Shown one piece after another: positions 15,980-24,423 of a DNA stretch of 28,004 nt. The position numbers were made by a program, and so were the translations under genes. Origin of the DNA: an uncultured Bariatricus sp. (GTDB lineage Bacteria; Bacillota; Clostridia; Lachnospirales; Lachnospiraceae). Under the pieces are notes generated by a model, which saw only the letters and a list, made by a program, of their open reading frames with translations, had not been told where the DNA came from and made no database searches. Position 1 is the first letter of the stretch; the number at the start of each line of letters is the position of its first letter. The stretch is taken from the NCBI GenBank assembly GCA_934320645.1, contig CAKRFP010000032.1, positions 1 through 28,004 of the forward strand. The letters run 5' to 3'.

Positions 15980-16603
15980 ATGAAGATAGAAAAGTTTGTA
16001 ACAGGGATTATCAGTACCAATTGTTACATTGTTACCAATGAAGAAACAAAAGAGACCGTGATTGTTGATCCGGCAAACCTGTCAAAAGCGATGATCGGTT
16101 ATATCGAAGAGGAAGAGCTTGTAATTAAGGCAATTCTTCTGACTCATGCGCATTTTGATCATATCATGGGAATCGATAAAGTGATCGACCGGTATGGGAA
16201 AATGCCGGTTTATGTAGAAGAATCCGATCTGGAGCTTCTTCACACACCGTCTATGAATGAGTCAACGGTATATACAAATGGCTACAGCTTCCCGGGTGGA
16301 GATGTGATCCATGATGGAGATGTGCTTCATCTGATCGGAGAAGATTTCCGGGTGATCCATACACCGGGACATACCCAGGGCGGCGTATGCTACTATGTAG
16401 AAAAAGAGGGAGTACTTTTCAGTGGAGATACACTGTTCTGCTGTTCAGTCGGAAGAAGTGATTTTGCAACCAGCAGTACTTCTGCACTGATTCGTTCGAT
16501 CAAGGAAAAGCTGTTCCTGCTTCCGGATGAAACAAAGGTATTCCCGGGACATATGGGCGCAACAACGATTGGCAACGAAAAAGTGAACAACCCGTATGTG
16601 TAG
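15980..16603 (+). CDS. MBL-fold metallohydrolase, glyoxalase II-like
   Basis: The 207-residue protein has all metal ligands of the glyoxalase II-like metallo-beta-lactamase fold: T-H-A-H-F-D-H (55-61), His131 in TPGHTQGG, Asp150 in FSGDTLF, and His191 in FPGHMG. It should bind two metal ions and hydrolyse a thioester or similar bond. It is shorter than true GloB (about 250) because it lacks the C-terminal glutathione-binding helices, so the substrate is uncertain. Similar genes downstream of rel are usual in Clostridia (the YcbL/YqgX-like group). The start codon follows rel by six bases, and its ribosome binding site (GTGGGGT) overlaps the end of rel, suggesting coupled translation. Confidence 0.9.
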   Translation: MKIEKFVTGIISTNCYIVTNEETKETVIVDPANLSKAMIGYIEEEELVIKAILLTHAHFDHIMGIDKVIDRYGKMPVYVEESDLELLHTPSMNESTVYTNGYSFPGGDVIHDGDVLHLIGEDFRVIHTPGHTQGGVCYYVEKEGVLFSGDTLFCCSVGRSDFATSSTSALIRSIKEKLFLLPDETKVFPGHMGATTIGNEKVNNPYV

Positions 16604-16615
16604 AGGAGCAGAAAA

Positions 16616-18115
16616 ATGATTCGGATCAGCTGTAAGAATGAACGTTTCACCTACGACATGTATCATATCGTAAAGTCATTTCTTCCTGATGCCGAGATCA
16701 GCCAGAAGGTAGATCCAGAGCAGGAACTTCTGATCGAGATGACCGCAGAAGAGGAACCGGATCTGGAAGAGCAGGCATGTGATAAAAAGGTCCGGTGGAC
16801 CTTTTTTAGTTGCAGGGAGGCTGAAATCGCAGACATCAGCGAAAAAAGAGAACAAAAGCGTTATATCAATAAAAAATTATATCAGACCCTGGTAAAAAAG
16901 GCCGGAGAAGAACATGCATGGGGGAATATGACAGGTGTCCGTCCCACAAAGATGATCATGGAAAGACTGGAAGAAGGTTCTTCTGAGGAAGAAATCATCC
17001 GGTATATGCATGATATCTATGTGGTAAGCGGGAAAAAAGCAATGCTTGGTATCGAGATCGCAAAGCGGGAAAAAGCCCAGCTTGACAAGCTGGATTATGA
17101 AAATGGATACAGTCTTTATATCGGAATTCCGTTCTGCCCGACAACCTGCAGTTACTGTTCCTTTACTTCTTATCCGGTTGCAAAATGGCAGGACCGGATG
17201 GATGAATATGTAGATGCACTTTTAAAAGAGCTTGCATTTATTGCGGAGGTTTCAAAAGAAAAGCATCTTAATGCGATTTATATGGGAGGCGGTACGCCGA
17301 CAACCTTGAGTGCACAGCAGATGGATCGGGTTTTGAGTTTCCTGGAAGAACATTTTTCTTTTGAACATCTGAAAGAATATACGATCGAAGCCGGAAGGCC
17401 GGACAGCATTACTGAGGACAAGCTGCGAGTGATCCGAAAGCATGGAGTTGGCAGAATTTCCATCAATCCGCAGACCATGCAGCAGAAGACACTGGATGTG
17501 ATCGGAAGACGTCACACAGTGAAAGATGTAGTCCGCATTTTCCATCTGGCAAGAGAACTTGGATTTGACAATATCAACATGGATCTGATCGCAGGTCTTC
17601 CGGGAGAGCATCCGGAGGATATGGAAGATACTTTAAGGCAGATCAAAGCGCTTTCACCGGACAGTCTGACCGTTCATGCGCTCGCAATGAAGCATGGTTC
17701 GAGACTGACGCGGGAACGGGCAGAAAGCACAGAAAAGCCAAATTACAAACAGATGGCAAGAGAGCTGGAAGAGATGATCGATATGGCGCGTAAGGCGGCT
17801 GATGAGATGGGACTTTTCCCATATTATCTCTACAGACAGAAGAATATTGCCGGGAATTTTGAAAATGTAGGTTACGCAAAGGTTGACAAAGCGGGAATTT
17901 ACAATATACTGATTATGGAGGAAAAGCAGTCCATCGTGGCGGCCGGTGCAGGTGCATCGACCAAGGTGGTGCTTCCGTATGAGATTCCGGCGCCCGGAAG
18001 CAAGAACGGGCGGATGACGAATCTGATAAGAATAGAAAATGTCAGAGATGTGGGAGAATATATTTCCCGTATTGATGAGATGATAGAGCGAAAAGGAGAA
18101 TGGTTATGGCATTAA
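16616..18115 (+). CDS. hemZ: HemZ-type radical SAM coproporphyrinogen dehydrogenase
   Basis: The 499-residue protein has a roughly 160-residue N-terminal extension containing GVRPTK (107-112), then a radical SAM core with Cys174, Cys178 and Cys181 (CPTTCSYC) and GGGTPTTL nearby. This architecture marks HemZ, assigned to oxygen-independent decarboxylation of coproporphyrinogen III in B. subtilis. In many gut Clostridia lacking a complete heme pathway the true substrate is unclear; HemN-like proteins can also serve as heme chaperones (HemW) or methyltransferases. The start has GAGGAG about nine bases upstream. The gene begins 12 bases after the MBL hydrolase and overlaps hisS by ten bases, so it is translated within the operon. 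Confidence 0.85.
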   Translation: MIRISCKNERFTYDMYHIVKSFLPDAEISQKVDPEQELLIEMTAEEEPDLEEQACDKKVRWTFFSCREAEIADISEKREQKRYINKKLYQTLVKKAGEEHAWGNMTGVRPTKMIMERLEEGSSEEEIIRYMHDIYVVSGKKAMLGIEIAKREKAQLDKLDYENGYSLYIGIPFCPTTCSYCSFTSYPVAKWQDRMDEYVDALLKELAFIAEVSKEKHLNAIYMGGGTPTTLSAQQMDRVLSFLEEHFSFEHLKEYTIEAGRPDSITEDKLRVIRKHGVGRISINPQTMQQKTLDVIGRRHTVKDVVRIFHLARELGFDNINMDLIAGLPGEHPEDMEDTLRQIKALSPDSLTVHALAMKHGSRLTRERAESTEKPNYKQMARELEEMIDMARKAADEMGLFPYYLYRQKNIAGNFENVGYAKVDKAGIYNILIMEEKQSIVAAGAGASTKVVLPYEIPAPGSKNGRMTNLIRIENVRDVGEYISRIDEMIERKGEWLWH

Positions 18116-19371
18116 AGAAAAAACCGGTTACCGGCATGAAAGACATGCTCCCGAAAGAAATGGAAATCCGAGACTATGTGATCCAGATGATCAAAGATAC
18201 CTATAAGACATTTGGATTCACTTCGATAGAGACACCATGTGTAGAGCACATTGAGAACCTGTGCAGCAAGCAGGGCGGCGATAACGAAAAGCTGATTTTC
18301 AAAATCCTGAAGAGAGGCGAAAAGCTGAAAATCGCGGAAGCAAAAGAAGAGATCGATCTGGTAGACGGAGGACTCCGTTATGACCTGACAGTTCCGCTTG
18401 CAAGATACTATGCAAATCATGCAAATGAACTGCCGTCACCGTTTAAGGCACTTCAGATTGGCAATGTATGGAGAGCAGACCGTCCGCAGAGAGGACGTTT
18501 CCGTCAGTTTATGCAGTGCGATATTGATATTTTAGGTGAGCCGAGCAATCTTGCAGAGATCGAACTGATCCTTGCAACGACCACCATGCTTGGAAAGATG
18601 GACTTCCACAATTTTACGGTATGTATCAATGACCGTAATATCTTAAAGGCGATGGCTGCATTCAGTGGATTTAAGGAAGAAGATTTCGATGAAGTATTTA
18701 TCATCCTTGATAAGATGGATAAGATCGGCAAAGAAGGCGTAGGCGAAGAACTGGTTGAGATGGGTTATACAAAAGAAAATGTAGATACTTATCTTGGACT
18801 CTTTGATGAGATCAGCCCGGATGTTAACGGAATCCGTTTCTGCAAGGAAAAGCTGGCAGGATTCCTTGACGAAAAGACAGCTGACAGCATGGAAATGATC
18901 ATTTCCAGCGTAGAAAGTGCAAAAGAGGCAGATTTCAGAGTGAAATTTGATCCGACGCTGGTACGTGGACAATCTTACTATACAGGAACCATTTTTGAAG
19001 TCACCATGGATGAATTTGGCGGATCCGTTGCAGGCGGCGGACGTTATGATAAGATGATCGGTAAATTCACAGGTCAGGACACACCGGCATGTGGATTCTC
19101 TATCGGATTTGAGCGTATTGTCATGCTGCTTCTGGAAAATGGATATGAGATTCCATCTAAGCGCCAGAAAAAAGCATATCTTCTTGAAAAGAACATGCAC
19201 AAGGAAGGTATCCTTAAAGTACTTGAGATGGCAAAAGCTGACCGCGCAGCCGGGAAACAGGTTCTGGTGGTCAATATGAAGAAAAACAAGAAATTCCAGA
19301 AGGATCAGCTGATTGCAGAAGGATATGAAGATATCACAGACTGCTACAAAGATTCCGTTATGGATTTATAA
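18106..19371 (+). CDS. hisS: Histidyl-tRNA synthetase
   Basis: The 421-residue class II synthetase charges tRNA-His. Visible motifs are RYDLTVPLAR (91-100), motif 2 around GNVWRADRPQRGRFRQF (119-135), the histidine-binding segment LVRGQSYYTG, and motif 3 at GFSIGFERI. The C-terminal anticodon-binding domain is present but divergent, ending shortly after KQVLVVNMKKNKK. I chose ATG 18106 (MALKKK) because AAAAGGAG at 18091-18098 lies seven bases before it; the in-frame ATG at 18100 leaves one base. The start overlaps the end of hemZ by ten bases. No T-box leader is present, as expected for an internal gene. Confidence 0.95.
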   Translation: MALKKKPVTGMKDMLPKEMEIRDYVIQMIKDTYKTFGFTSIETPCVEHIENLCSKQGGDNEKLIFKILKRGEKLKIAEAKEEIDLVDGGLRYDLTVPLARYYANHANELPSPFKALQIGNVWRADRPQRGRFRQFMQCDIDILGEPSNLAEIELILATTTMLGKMDFHNFTVCINDRNILKAMAAFSGFKEEDFDEVFIILDKMDKIGKEGVGEELVEMGYTKENVDTYLGLFDEISPDVNGIRFCKEKLAGFLDEKTADSMEMIISSVESAKEADFRVKFDPTLVRGQSYYTGTIFEVTMDEFGGSVAGGGRYDKMIGKFTGQDTPACGFSIGFERIVMLLLENGYEIPSKRQKKAYLLEKNMHKEGILKVLEMAKADRAAGKQVLVVNMKKNKKFQKDQLIAEGYEDITDCYKDSVMDL

Positions 19372-19401
19372 GGAAAGAGAAACGCAGGAGGATAAATTAG
19401 A

Positions 19402-21195
19402 ATGGCAGAGTCAATGACAGGACTGAAAAGAACACACCGGTGTGCAGAGCTTTCAGAGGCAAACATCGGTGAAAAAGTAACCATCATGGGATGGGTACAG
19501 AAGAACAGAAATAAAGGTGGACTGGTTTTCGTAGATGTACGTGACCGTTCCGGACTGATTCAGGTTGTATTTGAAGAAGGAAGTACAGCAAAAGAACTTC
19601 TTGAAAAGGCTGCAAAGCTGAGAAGTGAATTTGTAGTTGCAATCGTAGGAACGGTTGAGAAACGTTCCGGCGCAGTCAATGAAAATCTTGCAACAGGTGC
19701 GATCGAGATCAAGCCGGAAGAACTCAGAATCTTATCCGAATCTGAGACACCTCCGTTCCCGATCGAAGAGAACTCCAAGACAAAAGAAGAATTACGTCTG
19801 AAATATCGTTTCCTTGATCTTAGAAGACCGGATATCCAAAGAAACCTGATGATGAGAAGCCGTGTGGCTACTCTTGCACGTCAGTTCATGGCAAAAGAAG
19901 GATTCCTTGAGATCGAGACTCCGTTCCTGATCAAGAGCACACCGGAAGGTGCCAGAGACTACCTCGTACCGAGCCGTGTACATCCGGGAAGCTTCTATGC
20001 ACTTCCGCAGTCACCACAGATCTTCAAACAGTTGCTGATGTGCTCCGGATATGACCGTTATTTCCAGATCGTAAAATGTTTCCGTGATGAAGACCTTCGT
20101 GCAGACCGTCAGCCGGAATTTACACAGATGGATATGGAACTTTCCTTTGTGGATGTTGATGATGTCATTGATATCAATGAGAGACTGCTTGCACATCTGT
20201 TCAAAGAAGTACTGGATATCGATGTACAGCTCCCGATCCAGAGAATGACCTGGCAGGAAGCAATGGACAGATTCGGTTCGGATAAACCGGATATCCGTTT
20301 CGGTATGGAGCTGGTCAATGTAACAGAGACTGTAAAAGACAGTGAATTTGTCGTATTTAAGAATGCAATCGAAGCAGGCGGAACTGTCCGCGGTATCAAC
20401 GCAAAAGGACAGGGCGGCATGGCAAGAAAGAAGATCGACAAGCTGGTTGATTTTGCAAAAGGCTATGGAGCAAAGGGACTTGCTTACATTGCGATCCATG
20501 AAGATGGAACGGTCAAATCTTCTTTCTCAAAATTTATGACAGAAGAAGAGACTGCAGCACTGATCAAAGCAATGGACGGAGAGAACGGAGACCTTCTTCT
20601 CTTTGCAGCAGATAAGAATAAAGTGGTATGGGATGTTCTTGGCGCACTCAGACTAGAACTGGCACGCCAGATGGAACTTCTCGACAAGAATGAATACAAA
20701 TTCCTCTGGGTTACAGAGTTCCCGCTTCTTGAGTGGAGTGAAGAGGAGAACCGTTTCACAGCAATGCACCATCCATTTACCATGCCGATGGAAGAAGATC
20801 TTCAGTACATCGACAGTGATCCGGGAAGAGTCCGTGCAAAAGCATACGATATCGTTCTGAATGGTAATGAGATCGGAGGCGGAAGTGTCCGTATCTTCAA
20901 TCAGGAGATCCAGAGCAAGATGTTTGAAGTTCTCGGATTTACACCAGAACAGGCACAGGAACAGTTCGGATTCCTTCTGAATGCATTCAAATATGGTGTG
21001 CCGCCACACGCAGGACTTGCTTACGGGCTTGACCGTCTGGTGATGCTGATGGCAAAACAGGACAGCATCCGTGATGTCATTGCATTCCCGAAGATCAAGG
21101 ATGCATCTGACCTGATGACAGAGGCACCGGAGAGAGTAGATCCGAAACAGCTGGAAGAACTTGGACTGGAATTGGAAGAACAGACAGAGGAATAA
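19402..21195 (+). CDS. aspS: Aspartyl-tRNA synthetase (bacterial type)
   Basis: The 597-residue class IIb synthetase has an N-terminal OB-fold anticodon domain (about 10-110), a catalytic core with motif 2 (FRDEDLRADRQPEFTQMD), the large bacterial GAD insertion domain (about 290-420), and motif 3 (YGLDRLVMLM). The length is normal for bacterial AspRS. It charges tRNA-Asp; whether it also mischarges tRNA-Asn, as nondiscriminating enzymes do in bacteria with GatCAB, I could not decide. AGGAGG (19386-19391) lies ten bases before ATG. It is the last gene of the operon, and a terminator hairpin follows after seven bases. Confidence 0.97.
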   Translation: MAESMTGLKRTHRCAELSEANIGEKVTIMGWVQKNRNKGGLVFVDVRDRSGLIQVVFEEGSTAKELLEKAAKLRSEFVVAIVGTVEKRSGAVNENLATGAIEIKPEELRILSESETPPFPIEENSKTKEELRLKYRFLDLRRPDIQRNLMMRSRVATLARQFMAKEGFLEIETPFLIKSTPEGARDYLVPSRVHPGSFYALPQSPQIFKQLLMCSGYDRYFQIVKCFRDEDLRADRQPEFTQMDMELSFVDVDDVIDINERLLAHLFKEVLDIDVQLPIQRMTWQEAMDRFGSDKPDIRFGMELVNVTETVKDSEFVVFKNAIEAGGTVRGINAKGQGGMARKKIDKLVDFAKGYGAKGLAYIAIHEDGTVKSSFSKFMTEEETAALIKAMDGENGDLLLFAADKNKVVWDVLGALRLELARQMELLDKNEYKFLWVTEFPLLEWSEEENRFTAMHHPFTMPMEEDLQYIDSDPGRVRAKAYDIVLNGNEIGGGSVRIFNQEIQSKMFEVLGFTPEQAQEQFGFLLNAFKYGVPPHAGLAYGLDRLVMLMAKQDSIRDVIAFPKIKDASDLMTEAPERVDPKQLEELGLELEEQTEE

Positions 21196-21202
21196 AAAGA
21201 TA

Positions 21203-21233
21203 AAGGTATGGTGTAATTACATCATACCTTTTT
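21203..21233 (+). terminator. Intrinsic terminator after aspS
   Basis: AAGGTATG (21203-21210) pairs with CATACCTT (21223-21230), and the stem continues inward with TGTAA/TTACA past a G-T step. The stem runs straight into TTTTT (21229-21233). It ends 17 bases before the start of the next gene, leaving no room for a separate promoter between them. Confidence 0.8.
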
Positions 21234-21250
21234 GGCTATAAGGAGAGTTT

Positions 21251-24200
21251 ATGAAAAGGAAAACAGGATATTTCATAACCATGGCTTTGTTAGTAGGGAG
21301 TTTGCTCGGGAACAGTGCGGCTGTTGCTGTGGCGGCAGATCCGGAATATAATGAAACTGAAGATTGGGAAAATGAAAATCCGGACAATGCAGAGGCTGAA
21401 GAGACGACGGATGAAGTCATGGACTCTGATGAATCAACGGAAGAGCCTGAAAAAGAGGAGCCAATAGAAGAAGATCCAGATGTGAAAGATGAAGACACCC
21501 CCAAAGATTCTGAGCAGCAGGAAGAAAAAGAAATGACAATGCGGGAACGGCTGGATCTGCTTGCGGAAAAAAATAAAGGTATAATAACAGAAGGAAATAC
21601 AATTATTACCACTGTACTGGATTCGTATATGGCGATGAATACAGAGGATGGTGGAATGAAAAAGGGGACGTCAATCTGTCTGTGGAACGAAAACCTTGTG
21701 AGTACCCAGCAGTGGGAAGTGAGTTATGACGAAAAAGGATATCTGACTTTTCTGAATAAAAAATCTGGAAAAGTTCTGGATGTGTCAGGCGGAAATGCAA
21801 AAAGCGGGACGGCAGTTCAGCTTTTTGATGCGAACGGAACTTATGCACAAAAATGGATTGCAACAGAAGAAGAGAATGGGATTCGTCTGGTATCAGCGCT
21901 GGATGAGAATCTTGTGCTGGATGTGGTGAATGGAAAAAGTGGCCAGGGAACGAAAATTCAGATATGGTCAGATAATGGTACACCGGCACAGAGATGGAAA
22001 CTTCGAACTGTGGAAGATATATATACAGAGATGGATCAGAAAGCAGCAGAAAATACGGATGCTTTAGCAGATGGGATTTATGTGGTCCGTAGTGGTCTGA
22101 GCAGAAGGCAGGTACTGGATGTGTCTGGTGGATCAAAAGAAAACAGTGCAAATATTCAGATTTATGAATCGAATACGACTGTGGCTCAAAAATGGAAAGT
22201 CATGCATGATGAAAAAGGATATCTGACTTTTATTAATATGGGATCAGGAAAAGCATTAGATGTAGCGAATGGACTTGGGAATTCTGGAAATAATGTGGCA
22301 CAGTATACGAATAATGGTACACGGGCACAGAAATGGATTGCTGAAAAACTAGAAAGTGGAAGATATTTGTTATATTCAGCTCTGACAGAAAATCTTGTAA
22401 TGGATGTGGCAGGAGCTAATACAAAAAATGGGACCAATGTGCAGGTTTATCGTAAAAATGAAAGTGTTGCCCAGCAGTTTTTATTTACCAGCACAAGTGC
22501 AGGAATTGGTACATGTGAAGATTTGGGAATTAGTGAAAACTGGTATGAAATTGTGCCAAAAAGAAATGAACAGACAGCAATTGATATATTAGGTGCATCT
22601 TTAAATGATGGAGCCAATGCGCAGATTTACAGTAGAAATAAAACATATGCCCAATTGTTCAGGTTTATTTACGAAAATGGTTATTATCGTATTATGTGTG
22701 CTCAATCGGATAAGGTTCTGGAAGTTGCAGGCGGAGATGTTGTTCCGGGAACAAATATCAGACAGTGGAGTTCAACGAAAGACAAAAAAGATCAGCTGTT
22801 TTCAGTAAATGTTAATGAAGATGGAAGCTACACGTTTAAAAATGTGGCGAGTGGACTTACAGTTAGTCTGGCAAATGGAGAAACAGGTTCAGGAACCAAT
22901 CTGCAGGGAGAAGAAAGCAGTGAAGGAGATGAACAAAAATTTTATCTGGTCAAACAGACAAATCTGATGCAGGAAGGCATTTACTCAATCAGTACATGTC
23001 TGGATTCTGGAAAATGGCTCGACGTGAAAAATGGTTCAACTTCTGAGGACGCAGGGATCCAGATCTGGCAGGGAAACGGAAGTCTTGCACAGAAATGGAA
23101 GATTATGGCAGTAGAAGGTGAAGAGAATACCTATACTTTTGAATCATTGGTGTCGGGGCTGATGATGACTGTGGATACCAATGGAAACGTTGTGCAGAAG
23201 AAAGAAAGTGGGGGAGCAGATCAGCAATGGATTCCGACGGTTTCAAAAGGATATCTTGTATTTAAAAATGCAGGAAACGGAAAGGTGCTGGATGTTGCAG
23301 GCGGAACGGATAAGAATGGAACAAAAATACAGACGTATGTTTCGAATGCTACGAATGCACAGCGCTTTCGGTTAGCAGGAACTCCGGTGCTTGGTAATGG
23401 AACTTATCTCATTCAGATCAGTAGTAATCGAAAACAGGTACTTGATGTGAGTTCGGGATCGAGAAAAGCAGGAGCTAATATTCAGATCTGGGAATCGAAT
23501 AATACAGGTGCACAGAAGTGGAATATTACCCGGAATTCGGATGGAACATACAGTATTGTAAATGCGAAAAGTAAAAAATATCTGGATGTAGTCAATGCTT
23601 CTGGAACAGCCGGCGCAAATGTCCAGCAATGGGATGGAAATGGTTCAGGTGCACAGAAATGGAAGATTTCTTACATTGGAAATGGTGGATTTAAAATCAG
23701 TTCAGTGCTGAATGAGGCATTGGTTCTGGATGTCTCAGGTGGAAATGGTTATAATGGCGCTAATGTCCAGATTTATACAGATAATGCAGGTGATGGACAG
23801 AGATTTTCCTTTGTATCCACAACCTATACACCAGAGCCGGTTAATCTGGGAGTACCTTGTGTACAGCAGTATCCGGAACTTCCGACAGGATGTGAATCGG
23901 TTGCGCTTACAAATGTACTGAAATATTATGGATATAATATCGGAAAATCAACGATAGCAGATTCTTATCTGCCACGCAGCAGCTGGGATTTTGTAACCTG
24001 TTTCTGGGGAAATCCTCATAGCTCTAATGGAAACTGTACTTCGGCTCCAGGACTTACAAATGCGGCTAATAGTTTTTTGAAAAGCCATGGAAGTACAAAA
24101 AGGGCATACGATGTATCTGGAAGTTCTCTGCAGAAGCTGTACGATTATCTTGATGAAGGGAATCCTGTCATCATATGGACTTCTATTTACCAGCAACCTT

Positions 24201-24406
24201 TAGGTGCATGTTACGCCTCGCAGTGGTATAATGGAAAAGAATATAAAACTTATACGAATTCGCATACTGTAGTTCTAAAAGGGTATGATAAGAGTAAAAA
24301 TGTAGTTTACCTCTCGGATTCTATTTCAGGATATCTGACAGAAGATGCAAACTGGATCAATATGCTCTATACAGGACGAGGTATGCAGGCAGTTGTAATA
24401 CGGTAA
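21251..24406 (+). CDS. Secreted ricin-lectin repeat protein with C-terminal C39-like cysteine peptidase
   Basis: The 1051-residue protein has a signal peptide (about 1-29), a very acidic Glu/Asp-rich linker (about 30-110), and about fifteen QxW repeats forming five ricin-type beta-trefoils (roughly 116-254, 274-414, 430-568, 575-710, 716-856). The repeats carry LDV(S/A)GG and AQKW. The C-terminal domain (about 862-1051) matches the Peptidase_C39_2 papain fold: Cys881 in LPTGCESVALTN, His1005 in NSHTVVLKGYD and Asp1023 in LSDS form the likely triad, with Gln872 or Gln873 for the oxyanion hole. It probably binds surface glycans and cleaves a peptide or peptidoglycan bond outside the cell. GGAG lies about eight bases before ATG. 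The next gene is a paralogue 17 bases downstream. Target unknown. Confidence 0.88.
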   Translation: MKRKTGYFITMALLVGSLLGNSAAVAVAADPEYNETEDWENENPDNAEAEETTDEVMDSDESTEEPEKEEPIEEDPDVKDEDTPKDSEQQEEKEMTMRERLDLLAEKNKGIITEGNTIITTVLDSYMAMNTEDGGMKKGTSICLWNENLVSTQQWEVSYDEKGYLTFLNKKSGKVLDVSGGNAKSGTAVQLFDANGTYAQKWIATEEENGIRLVSALDENLVLDVVNGKSGQGTKIQIWSDNGTPAQRWKLRTVEDIYTEMDQKAAENTDALADGIYVVRSGLSRRQVLDVSGGSKENSANIQIYESNTTVAQKWKVMHDEKGYLTFINMGSGKALDVANGLGNSGNNVAQYTNNGTRAQKWIAEKLESGRYLLYSALTENLVMDVAGANTKNGTNVQVYRKNESVAQQFLFTSTSAGIGTCEDLGISENWYEIVPKRNEQTAIDILGASLNDGANAQIYSRNKTYAQLFRFIYENGYYRIMCAQSDKVLEVAGGDVVPGTNIRQWSSTKDKKDQLFSVNVNEDGSYTFKNVASGLTVSLANGETGSGTNLQGEESSEGDEQKFYLVKQTNLMQEGIYSISTCLDSGKWLDVKNGSTSEDAGIQIWQGNGSLAQKWKIMAVEGEENTYTFESLVSGLMMTVDTNGNVVQKKESGGADQQWIPTVSKGYLVFKNAGNGKVLDVAGGTDKNGTKIQTYVSNATNAQRFRLAGTPVLGNGTYLIQISSNRKQVLDVSSGSRKAGANIQIWESNNTGAQKWNITRNSDGTYSIVNAKSKKYLDVVNASGTAGANVQQWDGNGSGAQKWKISYIGNGGFKISSVLNEALVLDVSGGNGYNGANVQIYTDNAGDGQRFSFVSTTYTPEPVNLGVPCVQQYPELPTGCESVALTNVLKYYGYNIGKSTIADSYLPRSSWDFVTCFWGNPHSSNGNCTSAPGLTNAANSFLKSHGSTKRAYDVSGSSLQKLYDYLDEGNPVIIWTSIYQQPLGACYASQWYNGKEYKTYTNSHTVVLKGYDKSKNVVYLSDSISGYLTEDANWINMLYTGRGMQAVVIR
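21731..22231 (+). repeat. Short exact direct repeats within lectin gene 1
   Basis: The same 21 bases occur at 21731-21751 and 22211-22231, exactly 480 bases (160 codons) apart and in the same reading frame. They encode the repeat segment EKGYLTF in neighbouring trefoils, which indicates duplication of whole trefoil units or gene conversion between them. Confidence 0.7.
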
Positions 24407-24423
24407 AGGGGGATGAATGAAAG

